Shown here: one piece after another, positions 63,500 to 64,000 of the stretch
How the letters are laid out: each line of letters opens with the position of its first letter
Position numbering within the stretch: position 1 is the first letter of the stretch
Assembly (NCBI GenBank): GCA_030068075.1
Contig: CM057826.1
Location: 33,592,211-33,656,210, forward strand
Direction: 5' to 3'
Length of the DNA stretch: 64,000 nucleotides
Source: Paguma larvata
Lineage: Eukaryota > Chordata > Mammalia > Carnivora > Viverridae
Translations under genes and position numbers: made by a program
Notes under the pieces: generated by a model
Database searches by the model: none
Told to the model about the DNA's origin: nothing
The model's input: only the letters and a program-made list of their open reading frames with translations

Positions 63500-63730
63500 A
63501 GAAGAACTTAGCTTAACATCTCAGCTTTGTTACTTAACCAGCTATATGACCTTGAATAAGTCATTTATAATTCCTGAATCTTTGGGAAGAAATGATTTCA
63601 ACCATTTGGAATCAAATGATTTGATTTCCTCATTTGCAAATTGGAGCTAATTGTTTACAGCTCATAGGATTGCATAGAATCTGGAGAAGTGGGTATTGAA
63701 TAGGTATTTACTGTCTGCTAAAGTTGGCTC
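63500..63730 (+). mobile_element. MIR SINE in FGF10 intron 1
   Basis: 'ctcagctttgttacttaacc', 'agctatatgaccttgaataa', 'gtcatttataattcctgaat', 'atttcctcatttgcaaattg' and 'ctcataggattgcatagaat' match MIR over most of its length. Confidence 0.65.
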
Positions 63731-63741
63731 AGTTTTTCTAT

Positions 63742-63910
63742 CAGTGGTTCTAAACTTAAGCATGCATCAGAATTATCTGGACGGTTTGTTTAAACACAGA
63801 TTTCTGGGCTTTTTAATTTAGTGGATCTGGGGAAGGGACAGAGAATTTGAATTTCTAGCCATTTCCAAGGAATGCTGATTCTGCTGGTCCAAGGACCACA
63901 CACTGTTCTA
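63742..63910. mobile_element. MER5A-like hAT-Charlie DNA transposon
   Basis: Near full-length non-autonomous element: 'cagtggttctaaacttaagc', 'atgcatcagaattatctgga', 'taatttagtggatctgggga', 'gagaatttgaatttctagcc', 'ctgctggtccaaggaccaca'. These match the MER5A layout, including its inverted ends. No coding capacity. Confidence 0.8.
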
Positions 63911-64000
63911 TACACTACAATTCAGAAATGAGGTGGTTTTTGATATAAAAAAAGCATTGACAGAAACAGAGAGGCAGAACCACAAACAGGAATAGACACA

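Overview
The window is mammalian genomic DNA, almost certainly from a cat-family (feliform) carnivore. The main reason is about 16 tRNA-Lys-derived CAN-SINE copies. Their body has the felid form: a GGGGCGCCTGGGTGGCTCAG-type head, a 'gtgctgacagctcagagcctgg' middle, a CT-rich stretch and an A-rich tail. Base composition is AT-rich with scattered microsatellites. There is no bacterial-type gene density, and nearly all open frames are chance or repeat-derived.

The only protein-coding gene I can support is FGF10, on the minus strand. Exon 3 coding sequence is at 50,736-50,933 and exon 2 at 54,993-55,096. Both have canonical splice sites and together encode the C-terminal 99 residues, including the complete FGF-family signature. 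The 3'UTR runs leftward from 50,735, probably to somewhere between 49.3 and 48.0 kb. Intron 2 is 4,059 bp. From 55,097 to the right edge is part of the large intron 1; exon 1 lies beyond the window.

From 1 to about 48 kb the sequence is intergenic DNA downstream of FGF10, built mainly of layered transposon fossils. These are old L1 pieces (8.6-9.7, 22.6-24.1, 31.0-31.4, 35.8-36.4 and 37.5-38.1 kb), L2 and MIR fragments, MER5-like DNA transposons, two MaLR-type LTRs (17.2-18.0 and 43.6-44.1 kb), a younger 5'-truncated L1 (44.6-45.4 kb) and the SINEs. Several are nested, which gives relative ages. The FGF10 introns carry a few more SINEs, L2 and MIR copies and one well-preserved MER5A-like element.

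I found no RNA gene, CRISPR array, virus, operon or other novel genetic system. The observations most worth a second look are the FGF10 3' end, a small CpG-dense patch in intron 1 near 60.4 kb, an apparently twin-primed (5'-inverted) old L1, and a long polypyrimidine tract at 17.1 kb. Repeat family names rest on recognition by eye, not on a database search.
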